Below, in pieces: positions 25,705 through 34,477 of a stretch of 64,000 bases of DNA. This stretch comes from Persephonella hydrogeniphila (lineage in GTDB: Bacteria > Aquificota > Aquificia > Aquificales > Hydrogenothermaceae): the NCBI RefSeq assembly GCF_900215515.1, contig NZ_OBEI01000005.1, forward strand, positions 1-64,000, in the 5' to 3' direction. The notes beneath the pieces are model-generated. The model did no database searches. It worked only from the letters and a program-made list of their open reading frames with translations, and was not told the origin of the DNA. Within the stretch, counting starts at the first letter, position 1; every line of letters starts with the position of its first letter. Made by a program: the position numbers and the translations under genes.

Positions 25705-28254
25705 TTATATCAAATCTGGGGATGGTTTTCCAAAATAGAATCCCTGAGCATAGTCAATATCAAGTTCTTTCACAATTTTAAGTATCTCTTCATTTTCTAC
25801 GAATTCTGCAAGGATTTTTAGATTCATACCCTTTCCAAGATTAATAAGAGATTTAACAAAGATTTTATCTTTCTCACTAGATACCATTCCTTTAATAAAA
25901 TCACCATCTATTTTTACTATATCCACAGGAAATTCTTTTAGATATTTAAAAGTTGAATACCCACTTCCAAAATCATCTATTGCAAATAAATATCCTTCTT
26001 TTTTTAGAGATCTAACAAAATTTTTTATTATATTTAGATTTTTTAAACTTTCTCTCTCTGTTAATTCTAAAACAACTTTATTTCTGTTGATTTTATATAT
26101 CTTGGTAAGTTCATTTAATTTCTTTACAACATCTAGAGAAATAATATCTCTTACAGATAAATTTAAAAATATATAAAGGTTGCTTTCTTCTTTCTGATAT
26201 TTTTTCAAAGCTTTTTCTATCAAGATCATATCAAGTCTTGGAATGATCCCTATATTTTCAGCAATCTCAATATACTCTCCTATACCAGAACTAATTCCTT
26301 TGATTCTCATTAAAGCTTCATATCCTATTATTGAATTATCTTTTATATTCACAATAGGCTGGAAAAATGGTTCTATTTTCTCCCTACTCATAGCATCTAT
26401 TATTTTTAACGCTTTTTCACTTGATTTTTTGTATTCTTCAGCAACATCTTCTATAGTTGGAAGTTTTATTTTATTCTTACCTTCTTCTTTTGCTTTCTGA
26501 GCTAATCTGTCAGCAACTATAAAAAGTTCTTTGGGGGTTTCTCCATTTTCTGGATAATGAGAAATACCCATGGATATAGAAAGACTAACTAAATTATCAT
26601 TAACAGGTAATGATATGGATTCTATTTTTTTTCTTATTCTTTCTGCTAAATTATAAGCATCCTCAACACTTACATCAGTTAACAGCAAAACAAATTCGTC
26701 TCCTCCAAATCTAAATGCAATATCTTCTTTTCTTCGTGTTTCATTAATTACTCTAGCTACTTCTTTGATAACAAGATTTCCAAATGTATGTCCAAAAGTA
26801 TCATTTATATATTTGAAATTATCTAAATCCATAAATATCAGTGCCAAAGTTCCATTGTGTCTCTTTGCTCTCTCCACCTCATAACTTAAAAACTCCCAGA
26901 AAACTCTCTGATTATACAGATAAGTTAAAGGATCTCTCATAGCATAAAATTCTATTTCTTTTATATACTTACTTATTGCTCTAACAGAACCTGTTATATT
27001 AATGAGAGTTGCAAGTATACTATCAACAACCATATACCTATTATTGTCTTTTACTATATCGCTACCTATACCTATCCCAACAATACCTCCTATCTTAGGC
27101 TTTTCTAAAAATATAGATTTTGTCTTTGTTATTAGATCTTCTTTATTGATCTCTCCTATTCTTTTTTCCGAATCTGCAACATGATGCTCTATATTTATAA
27201 GCTCAAGATTATAGGTCTTTAAAAGATTTTTCTTTACTATCTCAGATTTCAGTAATTTTTCAAATAATTCCTTATACTCTTTCTCTGGTTTTGCTTTCCA
27301 AAAAATATCTACATTTAGCTTGCTTCCATTTATAAAGACTGTAAACAGATAATAAACATTAGCAACATTATTAACTTCTAAGAGCATATATTTTATGTAC
27401 TCATGCCACTCTTTTATTAATTCCGAGGTTATTATCAGTTTTTCAGTTAATTTTATTTCCAGCTCAAGTATGTCTTTATCGATAGCTATTTGTTTCACTC
27501 TTTTCATTAAAGACTTTATTCCTTTTAATAAACTTTTCAGTTCCTCATAATATTCAGATTCATCTTTTATATCTATCCTCTTTAAATCATTTAACTTTTC
27601 TATATTTTTTATTTCTGTACTGATTTTAGATGCTATATTTTCTATTTTTTTGGATATTAACCCTCCTACAAAATAAGAAAGAGCAACTGGAAAAGGAAGC
27701 AATAAAATGAAAGTAAAAATCAATTTATTTTGAATGTTTGATAGCATAGATTTTTCGTCTTTAATAATTTCAATGGCTCCCATTACGGAGCCTTCTTTTG
27801 CATTAGTGTGACATTTTGTACAATCTTTTGTAGCTATTATTGGATATATCCTTCTTAGTTTCATATTTATATTTTCAAAGTATTCCTTACCATTTTTAAG
27901 AACATTTTCAATCTTTTGATCTTTACTTTTTTCAGGAATATTCCCAAATAACTCTTCAACCACTTTTCCTCTGTATATATTTATTTTCAGAGGTGTATTC
28001 TTATAATTCTTTTCTAATGTGTTAATAAATAACAAGAGATCTTCCCTGTTCCAACCTAATCTCATTATTTGATACATACTGTCAAAAATCTGGGAGGTGA
28101 AAGATTTAGAGGATATTAGAAAATTTTTTTTGATTTCTTTAGTAACAGCTATATATATTACTCCATATATAGATAAAAATATAGAAAATGTTAGGAACAT
28201 TATGCTTGCTGTAATTAATGATCTCAGATTTCTAATAGGAAGACCAAACAGCAT
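25705..28254 (-). CDS. Membrane GGDEF-EAL protein with periplasmic CxxCH haem site
   Basis: Cyclic-di-GMP enzyme of 849 residues. Two membrane helices (about 11-37 and 176-200) enclose a periplasmic domain that carries CTKCH at 145-149, a c-type haem motif like that of DUF3365/Tll0287 sensors. A helical linker leads to GGDEF (RFGGDEFVLLL intact) and then EAL (GYEALMRI, ELTERES, AIDDFGSGYS, QGFYFGKP). Both active sites look intact, so either activity could be gated by haem redox state or a ligand such as O2 or NO. AGAGG lies five bases before the ATG. Haem attachment is inferred. Confidence 0.88.
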   Translation of the reverse strand: MLFGLPIRNLRSLITASIMFLTFSIFLSIYGVIYIAVTKEIKKNFLISSKSFTSQIFDSMYQIMRLGWNREDLLLFINTLEKNYKNTPLKINIYRGKVVEELFGNIPEKSKDQKIENVLKNGKEYFENINMKLRRIYPIIATKDCTKCHTNAKEGSVMGAIEIIKDEKSMLSNIQNKLIFTFILLLPFPVALSYFVGGLISKKIENIASKISTEIKNIEKLNDLKRIDIKDESEYYEELKSLLKGIKSLMKRVKQIAIDKDILELEIKLTEKLIITSELIKEWHEYIKYMLLEVNNVANVYYLFTVFINGSKLNVDIFWKAKPEKEYKELFEKLLKSEIVKKNLLKTYNLELINIEHHVADSEKRIGEINKEDLITKTKSIFLEKPKIGGIVGIGIGSDIVKDNNRYMVVDSILATLINITGSVRAISKYIKEIEFYAMRDPLTYLYNQRVFWEFLSYEVERAKRHNGTLALIFMDLDNFKYINDTFGHTFGNLVIKEVARVINETRRKEDIAFRFGGDEFVLLLTDVSVEDAYNLAERIRKKIESISLPVNDNLVSLSISMGISHYPENGETPKELFIVADRLAQKAKEEGKNKIKLPTIEDVAEEYKKSSEKALKIIDAMSREKIEPFFQPIVNIKDNSIIGYEALMRIKGISSGIGEYIEIAENIGIIPRLDMILIEKALKKYQKEESNLYIFLNLSVRDIISLDVVKKLNELTKIYKINRNKVVLELTERESLKNLNIIKNFVRSLKKEGYLFAIDDFGSGYSTFKYLKEFPVDIVKIDGDFIKGMVSSEKDKIFVKSLINLGKGMNLKILAEFVENEEILKIVKELDIDYAQGFYFGKPSPDLI

Positions 28255-28290
28255 ACTAACCTCTATGTATATTACATATTATTAATACAT

Positions 28291-28306
28291 ATTCTAAAAT
28301 TAGAAT
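28291..28306. repeat. 16-base inverted repeat between two minus-strand genes
   Basis: ATTCTAA-AA-TTAGAAT, seven-base perfect arms, lies between the Rad52-like gene and the GGDEF-EAL gene. It has no T-run in the minus direction, so it is more like a protein binding site than a terminator. The 65-base gap is very AT-rich. Confidence 0.3.
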
Positions 28307-28319
28307 AATTCATATATTC

Positions 28320-28985
28320 TTAAATAGCAATCCTCTTATAAGCCTCTATAATTCTGCTTATTTCTGGAGCAGAAAGGTTTTTCAGTTCTTCTTCAGTTCT
28401 TACTGTTTTATTGAGAATCTGTTTAACCATTTTTGGATAATCGATATTAGTTTTCTTCGCAAGTGTCTTCACGTACTCTATCTGTTTTTCTGTTGCTGTA
28501 AGATTCCTTGGTTCAGGAGCTACATGTTTAACCCCCTTAAACTCAAGCTCTCCCCTGTATGCCTTGCTTCCTATTGAGTAAAGAGATAAACATTTTCCTA
28601 TTGCATCTGTTATAGCCCCCTTTACAGCATCAGCAGGTGTGACATTCTCACCTCCTCCTATCTGAACTTTTTTAATCCTGTCATCAAGTATCCACAGAGA
28701 CACTTCTACCGTTGCCTGATAAACTTTCTCCTTATTTCCGCTCTTTCTGAGAACCTCTTTTTCCTCGAGAGAAATCAGCCTGTAATCGTAAGACCACAAT
28801 GTTGTTACACTGTTTAAAGCATCAATCAAAAATTGGGGAATATACCCTATCAGTTTTCTTCCCCTTGCAGGAACTTCCTGAAGAGCCTTCTCTCCATAAG
28901 AATCAAGTATCTCATTGACCCTCTTTGCTACCTCTTTAAGTTGTTTGTCTAATTTTTGCTTTTCTTCAGGCGTTAACCTTTCCAT
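28320..28985 (-). CDS. Rad52/22-like single-strand annealing protein
   Basis: 221 residues. The N-terminal half has GRKLIGYIPQFLIDALNSV and the later ADAVKGAITDAIGKCLSLYSIGSKAYRG, the pattern of Rad52/Rad22 and phage Sak-type annealases, which anneal complementary single strands. A short C-terminal helical domain (TEKQIEYVKTLAKKTNIDY) resembles add-on domains found in such proteins. AAAGGAG precedes the ATG. No phage genes lie around it. It could be a domesticated phage recombination protein. Biochemical function is inferred from motif resemblance only. Confidence 0.7.
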   Translation of the reverse strand: MERLTPEEKQKLDKQLKEVAKRVNEILDSYGEKALQEVPARGRKLIGYIPQFLIDALNSVTTLWSYDYRLISLEEKEVLRKSGNKEKVYQATVEVSLWILDDRIKKVQIGGGENVTPADAVKGAITDAIGKCLSLYSIGSKAYRGELEFKGVKHVAPEPRNLTATEKQIEYVKTLAKKTNIDYPKMVKQILNKTVRTEEELKNLSAPEISRIIEAYKRIAI

Positions 28986-29088
28986 CTGAAACTCCTTTGT
29001 ATAGAATTTTCAATGACTTACAATTTATGGAAATACGCATATAATTCAAGTAAAGGAAGATGTATAATTTTTGGAAAAAGAGGTGTTA

Positions 29089-30219
29089 ATGAAAAAAATA
29101 TTTATAAGCGTTGGAGAGATATCTGGAGATAACTATGCATCTGAGCTCATAAAGCTTTTACCTGATTTTGAGTGGGTAGGAATAACAGGTCCTAAAATGA
29201 GGGAGGCCGGTTGTAAAACTGTTGAAAACCTTGAAGATATATCTGTTGTTGGTATAACAGAAGCCCTACCTAAGTATCTCAAGATAAAAAAGGCCTTCAA
29301 AAAAGCTGTAAGCGAACTTGATAAAGGCGTTGATATGCTTATTGTTGTAGACTTTCCTGGTTTTAACCTTAAACTTCTTGAAGAGGCAAAAAAAAGAGGT
29401 ATAAAAACTGTATATTTTATAGCTCCTCAGGTATGGGCATGGGGAAAAGGAAGAATTCCAAAAATCGTCAAAAATACAGATATTCTTATCTCCATCTGGC
29501 CTTTTGAAAAAAATATTTATAGTGATTATCTTGGCAGTTTTAGATTTGAGTATGTAGGGCATCCTCTTCTTGATATTGTAAAAACAGAGACAGATGAAAA
29601 AGAATTCAAAGAAAAATTAGGCATAGAACAGAATAAAAAGATTTTTGGTCTTCTTGCAGGCAGCAGAGAAAGTGAGGTAAAAACGCTTTTACCTATAATG
29701 CTAAAATCTACAGAAATAATGCTCCGAAAAAGATCAGATCTACACTTTGTAATCCCGTCAACCCCTAATACCCAAAATATTGTAAAACAGTTGTTGTCAG
29801 ACAAAAACCTCCCTGTTTCTGTAATAATAAAAAAAGATTTTAAAAATCCTTCTTATGAAGTAATGAGACATTCTATTTTTTCTGTTATTGCCTCAGGGAC
29901 AGCCACACTGGAAGCTTCAATAATAGGAAATCCGTTTCTGCTTGTCTACAAAGTGTCTCCTATAACATTTTTTATAGGAAAAATGCTTGTTTCTATAAAA
30001 TATCTTGGTCTTCCAAATATAATTGCAGATAGAGAAGTAATAAAAGAACTTTTACAAAAAGAGTGCAATCCTGAAAATATTGCAGAGTACTCTCTTCGTT
30101 ATTTAGAAGATAAACAACTTTATGAAAAAACAAAAAAAGATCTTCAACAGGTCAGACAAAAATTAGGAGAAGGAGGGGCTTTATACAGAACAGCCCGTAT
30201 AATAGAGAGCTCTATTTAG
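29089..30219 (+). CDS. lpxB: Lipid-A-disaccharide synthase
   Basis: Glycosyltransferase (GT19) that condenses UDP-diacylglucosamine with lipid X at the inner membrane. Motifs: SVGEISGDNYASEL, VDFPGFNLKL, YFIAPQVWAWGKGR, GHPLLD, LLAGSRESEV and SGTATLEASI. The ATG at 29089 has GAGG five bases upstream; a TTG at 29071 lies before that site. Length is 376. A TATAAT at 29040-29045 is a plausible -10. waaA and lnt, also envelope genes, lie downstream. Confidence 0.94.
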   Translation: MKKIFISVGEISGDNYASELIKLLPDFEWVGITGPKMREAGCKTVENLEDISVVGITEALPKYLKIKKAFKKAVSELDKGVDMLIVVDFPGFNLKLLEEAKKRGIKTVYFIAPQVWAWGKGRIPKIVKNTDILISIWPFEKNIYSDYLGSFRFEYVGHPLLDIVKTETDEKEFKEKLGIEQNKKIFGLLAGSRESEVKTLLPIMLKSTEIMLRKRSDLHFVIPSTPNTQNIVKQLLSDKNLPVSVIIKKDFKNPSYEVMRHSIFSVIASGTATLEASIIGNPFLLVYKVSPITFFIGKMLVSIKYLGLPNIIADREVIKELLQKECNPENIAEYSLRYLEDKQLYEKTKKDLQQVRQKLGEGGALYRTARIIESSI

Positions 30220-30661
30220 ATTTTTCTGAAGGAAAGTAATAAAGTTCCCAGTATATCTCTCCTCTATCACAGTTAAGGTAACTGTCCATCTCACAGTATG
30301 TCAACACTATCTGTCCTATTGTCAGATCTTTGATCAGCTTTCTTTCAGGAATATTTCCCACATATGTGATACATTTTCCTTCCTTATCAACAGATTCTAA
30401 TTTTATATCATAGTATCCCTGCAGATACTTTCTCTCAGCAAGTATAAAACCAAGTGGACATTTATCACTTTTTACTTTTAGGATAAACCCCCCTGGAAGA
30501 TTAATCATCTTGACAGGGTTCTTCTTGAAGTAAAAAAACTTTCCAAAATAGACATTTTCACCAATAATTATAATCTTTTCATTCTTTCCTGAAAAAAACG
30601 GTTGAGCATAAGACATTCCAACAAAAAGCAGACCAATAATAAAATACCTAAAAAATCCCAT
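30212..30661 (-). CDS. Secreted protein, function unknown
   Basis: 149 residues with a signal peptide (MGFFRYFIIGLLFVGMSYA, cut before Q). The mature part is rich in beta-strand patterns and has four cysteines (DKCPLG, KCITY, TYCEMD, LNCDRG), which may form two disulfides in the periplasm. I do not recognise the family. GGGGG precedes the ATG. It is convergent with lpxB, overlapping by 8 bases, and divergent from the tnpB element. Confidence 0.7.
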   Translation of the reverse strand: MGFFRYFIIGLLFVGMSYAQPFFSGKNEKIIIIGENVYFGKFFYFKKNPVKMINLPGGFILKVKSDKCPLGFILAERKYLQGYYDIKLESVDKEGKCITYVGNIPERKLIKDLTIGQIVLTYCEMDSYLNCDRGEIYWELYYFPSEKSK

Positions 30662-30781
30662 ATCTATTTCCCCCTTTTCTTAATAATAATGTAAAAAAAT
30701 ACAGAACTTATCAACGGTACCTGAAATAATCAGAGGGAATTTTTTTTTACGAAACTCTCAAAAATCTTTTTATCGTTAATT

Positions 30782-30790
30782 TGCTATAAT
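30782..30790 (+). promoter_or_regulatory. Extended -10 promoter of tnpB
   Basis: TGCTATAAT, an extended -10 element, ends 20 bases before the tnpB ATG. It is identical to the element upstream of waaA at 32147. No -35 is evident. Confidence 0.45.
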
Positions 30791-30809
30791 ATTATATGAG
30801 GATTTGAAA

Positions 30810-32105
30810 ATGTCTGTAACTATCCTAAAAAAGCAAAAAATCAAAGAAAGTTTAAAGAAAACAAAAGAGAAAAGAAAAAACCAAATTCCTAAAGTTTATC
30901 AACTTAAAATCTCATATTCCAATTTAAACAAAGACCAAAAACAATGGCTTGAAAGAATATTTTTAGAAGCTAAATGGTTATATAACTATTGCATTGCAGA
31001 TATCCAAAATAGACTAAATTCAAAAACAGAAAAATCAAAACAAGTAGAAATAAAAACACCAAACGGATTTGAAACAAGAGAAATAACCTGCTTATCATCC
31101 CAGATGAAACAAGCAGTATTAGACAGAATAAAGAAAAACCTAACAGACCTATCAAAAGCAAAACAAAAAGGAATTAAAGTAGGAAAACTAAAATTTAAAT
31201 CAGACTATAGAAATATTCCATTAAAACAAAATGGTATAACATTTAAAGTATTAAAAGACAAAAACAGAATAAAGATACAGGGGTTAAAAAAGCCAGTCAG
31301 GGTATTAGGACTACACCAGATACCAGAAAACTCTGAAATAGCAAAAGCTGAACTAATTAAAAAACCAGATGGATACTATATATATTTAACCTGCTTCATA
31401 GATAAAAACCAGACAAAAGAAAAAAAAATAAAAAAACCAATAGCAATAGATTTTGGGATAAAACATCAGTTAACCCTATCAAACGGAATAAAAATAAACT
31501 ACTCAGTAGAAGAAACAAAAAGATTAAAGAAACTACAAAAGAAACTATCAAAACAGAAAAAAGGAAGTAATAACTATTTCAAAACCAAATACAAAATCCA
31601 GAAAGAACATCAGAAAATCTACAACAAAAGGAAAGATATACAAAATAAAATATTTTCATTGTTAAAGAAATATGAATATGTGTTAATACAAGATGAAGCA
31701 GTAAAACAATGGCAAAGTGGATTATTTGGGAAACAAGTGCAGAATACAGGTATAGGGGAAATAATATCAAGGTTAAAGAATAACCCTGAGACTCTTATAC
31801 CTGTAGGTAGATATGAAGCAACAACAAAGATATGTTCAAACTGTGGGAGCAGAAAAGAAGATATTGAATTATCTGACAGAGTTTATAAGTGTAATAGTTG
31901 TGGACTTGTGATTGATAGAGATTTAAACAGTGCAATAAACATTTTAAAGATAGGATTAGAAAAAGTGGAGACAACCACTATAAAAAACCTACTTACGGAC
32001 TGTGGGGAAGTAACGCCTGTGGAGAGAAAAGTCTCTGCACGAATACTTGGGAGTAATCCCTATATTCGTGTAAGCTATGCCTCTGTGAAGCAGGAAGCCA
32101 CCTAA
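30810..32105 (+). CDS. tnpB: TnpB RNA-guided nuclease of an IS200/IS605-type transposon
   Basis: 431 residues from the ATG at 30810, which has GAGG eight bases upstream; a TTG at 30804 is too close to that site. RuvC-I is PIAIDFGIKHQ (Asp214), RuvC-II LIQDEAVKQW (Glu296) and RuvC-III DRDLNSAINI (Asp371). The zinc ribbon is CSNCGS...CNSCG. All catalytic and zinc residues are present, so the nuclease looks active. The N-terminus is Lys-rich and its first 30 residues extend beyond the usual start. Known TnpBs cut DNA at the donor site, guided by an RNA from the right end. Confidence 0.93.
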   Translation: MSVTILKKQKIKESLKKTKEKRKNQIPKVYQLKISYSNLNKDQKQWLERIFLEAKWLYNYCIADIQNRLNSKTEKSKQVEIKTPNGFETREITCLSSQMKQAVLDRIKKNLTDLSKAKQKGIKVGKLKFKSDYRNIPLKQNGITFKVLKDKNRIKIQGLKKPVRVLGLHQIPENSEIAKAELIKKPDGYYIYLTCFIDKNQTKEKKIKKPIAIDFGIKHQLTLSNGIKINYSVEETKRLKKLQKKLSKQKKGSNNYFKTKYKIQKEHQKIYNKRKDIQNKIFSLLKKYEYVLIQDEAVKQWQSGLFGKQVQNTGIGEIISRLKNNPETLIPVGRYEATTKICSNCGSRKEDIELSDRVYKCNSCGLVIDRDLNSAINILKIGLEKVETTTIKNLLTDCGEVTPVERKVSARILGSNPYIRVSYASVKQEAT

Positions 32106-32142
32106 TTTATTGGGTGGAGGATGTCACAAACTCCTGATTTCA
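31985..32142 (+). ncRNA. Probable omega-RNA (right-end guide RNA) of the TnpB element
   Basis: The 3' end of tnpB and the next 20 bases show features of right-end RNAs. The hairpin CCACCTAA-TTTA-TTGGGTGG (32098-32117) spans the stop codon, and GGATGTCAC follows. The scaffold would end at about 32126 and the guide would be the flanking 16 or so bases, AAACTCCTGATTTCAG. Earlier stems are likely (GTGGAGA...TCTCTGCAC, 32020-32041). Limits are estimates from the family pattern. Confidence 0.5.
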
Positions 32143-32146
32143 GTCC

Positions 32147-32155
32147 TGCTATAAT
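32147..32155 (+). promoter_or_regulatory. Extended -10 promoter of waaA
   Basis: TGCTATAAT ends 38 bases before the waaA ATG and lies just outside the transposon right end, so insertion kept this promoter intact. No -35 is recognisable; the sequence upstream of it now belongs to the element. Confidence 0.45.
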
Positions 32156-32193
32156 GTATATGCAAAATTTTTAAAAAACGGTATACAGAATAA

Positions 32194-33387
32194 ATGGGCA
32201 TAATTTATAATCTACTGTACACCCTATTCTTTCCATTTTACCTGCTTTTATTTATTTTTATAACAAAAAAGAAGGGATACAGCCCTGAACTAAAAGAAAG
32301 ATTTGTGCTTTACCCAGACAACAGGAGCAGAGTTCTCTGGTTTCACTGTGCTTCTGTAGGAGAGCTAAATCTATCAAAACCGTTAATAAAATATTTCACC
32401 GGCAAGCACAGAATTCTGATAACGGTTTCCTCTCCAAGAGGAAAAGAATACGCTGTAAAAAATTTTCCAGAAGCCATAATCAGAACTTTACCATTTGATT
32501 TTCCGTTTCTAATAAAAAAATTTATCAATACATACACGCCTGAAGTCCTGATTATAGCTGAAGGTGAGCTGTGGTACAATCTGATAGATGTAAGCTCCAA
32601 ACAGATACCTGTAATATCAATAAATACACGGATTTCTCCTTCTTCCTACAGAATTTATAGAAAAATCAGCCCTTTCATCAAGAATATACTTAAAAAATTC
32701 CGTCTCATTATTGCAAGATCACAGACAGACTATGAACTGCTAAAAAGTTTTGTACACGAAAATGTTGTTCTGTGTGGGGATCTAAAATTTGTATCATCAA
32801 TAGGTGAGAAAAATATAGAGTTTGAGAAAAAAGGGAAAATACTTATAGCTGGAAGTACCCATGAACCAGAAGAGAAAATACTGATAAATGTTTTTAAAAA
32901 ACTAAAAGAAAAATATCCTGAACTAAAACTCCTAATAGCTCCAAGACATCTTGAAAGAGTACCTGAAGTAATAAAAATACTGGAAAAAGAAAACATACCC
33001 TATAGCCTCAGAACAAAAACAAAAATTCCCGAAACAGACGTTTACGTAATAGATACCCTTGGAGAACTATCTGCCTTTTACAGGTATGCAGATGTGGTTT
33101 TTGTAGGAGGAAGTATAGCCCCTGTTGGAGGACATAATATTCTGGAAGCTATCTTACAGAATAAACCTGTAATAATAGGAAAAAACTACGAAAAGATATC
33201 AGATACAGTAAACCAGTTACTACCTGAAGGCATAATAAAGATAGCAAAAGATGAAAAGGAAATTAAAGAAGCTGTAGAATATTTTCTTAACATAAGCGGT
33301 AAAGATATAGATTTTAAAAAGATATCAGAGAATATTTTTAAGTGCTACCTGTCAAACATAAAAAAAGTTTTAGGAGATAGTTTATGA
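32194..33387 (+). CDS. waaA: 3-deoxy-D-manno-octulosonic acid transferase
   Basis: GT30 glycosyltransferase that adds Kdo to lipid IVA at the inner membrane. The 397 residues have an N-terminal membrane anchor (about 3-23), the catalytic-base motif ASVGELN, EGELWYNL, STHEPEE and FVGGSIAPVGGHNILEA. It lies downstream of the TnpB element. The stop overlaps the start of the membrane ferritin gene by 4 bases. Confidence 0.94.
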   Translation: MGIIYNLLYTLFFPFYLLLFIFITKKKGYSPELKERFVLYPDNRSRVLWFHCASVGELNLSKPLIKYFTGKHRILITVSSPRGKEYAVKNFPEAIIRTLPFDFPFLIKKFINTYTPEVLIIAEGELWYNLIDVSSKQIPVISINTRISPSSYRIYRKISPFIKNILKKFRLIIARSQTDYELLKSFVHENVVLCGDLKFVSSIGEKNIEFEKKGKILIAGSTHEPEEKILINVFKKLKEKYPELKLLIAPRHLERVPEVIKILEKENIPYSLRTKTKIPETDVYVIDTLGELSAFYRYADVVFVGGSIAPVGGHNILEAILQNKPVIIGKNYEKISDTVNQLLPEGIIKIAKDEKEIKEAVEYFLNISGKDIDFKKISENIFKCYLSNIKKVLGDSL

Positions 33388-34466
33388 ATGCTGTCAAGCT
33401 GGCTTCTTATTTTTATCAGATGGAAATGAATGATTATTTTACTTATATGAAAGTGTCAGAGAGTATAAAAGAGAGTAAACTCTCAGAAAGCATTAAAAAA
33501 ATAGCATTAATGGAAAAAGAACATGCACAGTTCTGGGCAGAATTTCTAAAGAAAAGAAATGTAGAACCATCGAAGGTAAAAGTAAACAGGTTGAAGATTT
33601 TTTTGATAAACCATTTATCAAAATTGATAAATCCAATTATACTTATCTCTTTCCTTGAGCTTGGGGAATCAGGAGCGATTAAAAATTACTACAACTTCCT
33701 AAAAACAGAAAAACTGTCAGAAGAAGAAAGAGAAAAACTTAAAAAGATAATATTAGATGAAATTGAACACGAAACATTTTTTGCCAGACAGATCAACGAA
33801 AAAGGAATGTCAAACATAAGAGACTTTGTCTTAGGGATGAACGACGGCCTTGTAGAAATATTAGGAGCTGTCGCAGGTCTGTCAGCCGTTTATCTGTCAA
33901 ATCCCCTTATGGTAGGAGTTTCCGGTTTAATAGTAGGAATGGCAGGAGCACTATCCATGGGGATAGGGGCTTTTATATCTGTAAGGTCTCAAAGACAGGT
34001 AAATGAAGCTCAAAAGGAACAGATGGAAATTATATTTGATGTTGCACCTGAAAGGGCTGTTGAGGAGTATAAAAGAAAACTCATCGAGTCTGGGGTTCTA
34101 AAAGAGTTGGCAGAAGATATCACATCAAAAATAAGCAAAAACAAAGAGGCGATATCCAAACTTCTTATTGAAGAAACAGAGGAAAACGAAATAAGATCAG
34201 GTCTTTTTACAGGATTTGCTTATCTTGTAGGTGTTTTCTTCCCTGTTATACCTTACTTCTTCGCACCAAATTCATATATAGCCCTACCATTCTCAATTCT
34301 GTTTGCAGGACTGGCTCTTACATTTGTTGCTGTTGTTATCTCTGTTTTATCAGGAATAAGTATAAAGAAAAAGATATTTGAGATGGTGATTTCTGCATTT
34401 ACCGCAGCTGGAATAGCCTATACATTTGGTTCAATAATGCAATCAATTTTTGGAATAGAAATATAA
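33384..34466 (+). CDS. Membrane-bound ferritin-VIT1 fusion (MbfA-like)
   Basis: 360 residues. Residues 1-140 are a rubrerythrin-like four-helix domain with diiron motifs EKEHAQFW and DEIEHETFF. Residues 148 to the end are VIT1/CCC1-type, with GMNDGLVEILGAVAGLSAVY, SVRSQRQV and three or more C-terminal membrane helices. MbfA proteins of this layout export iron and resist iron and peroxide stress. The gene overlaps waaA by 4 bases. Direction of iron transport is inferred from the family. Confidence 0.88.
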   Translation: MNAVKLASYFYQMEMNDYFTYMKVSESIKESKLSESIKKIALMEKEHAQFWAEFLKKRNVEPSKVKVNRLKIFLINHLSKLINPIILISFLELGESGAIKNYYNFLKTEKLSEEEREKLKKIILDEIEHETFFARQINEKGMSNIRDFVLGMNDGLVEILGAVAGLSAVYLSNPLMVGVSGLIVGMAGALSMGIGAFISVRSQRQVNEAQKEQMEIIFDVAPERAVEEYKRKLIESGVLKELAEDITSKISKNKEAISKLLIEETEENEIRSGLFTGFAYLVGVFFPVIPYFFAPNSYIALPFSILFAGLALTFVAVVISVLSGISIKKKIFEMVISAFTAAGIAYTFGSIMQSIFGIEI

Positions 34467-34477
34467 AGGAGAAAGAG

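Larger units (their letters stand above)
30751..32126 (+). mobile_element. TnpB-only IS200/IS605-type element (approximate limits)
   Basis: The element contains a tnpB gene without tnpA and a right end with a stable hairpin just after the stop. The right limit is placed after GTCAC near 32125. The left limit is a guess just after TTTAC at 30746-30750. Sequence before tnpB (30766-30790) resembles sequence before the other tnpB (minus strand, 149-122). Without a tnpA it would need a transposase in trans. It lies in a divergent gap and disrupts no gene. Confidence 0.5.
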
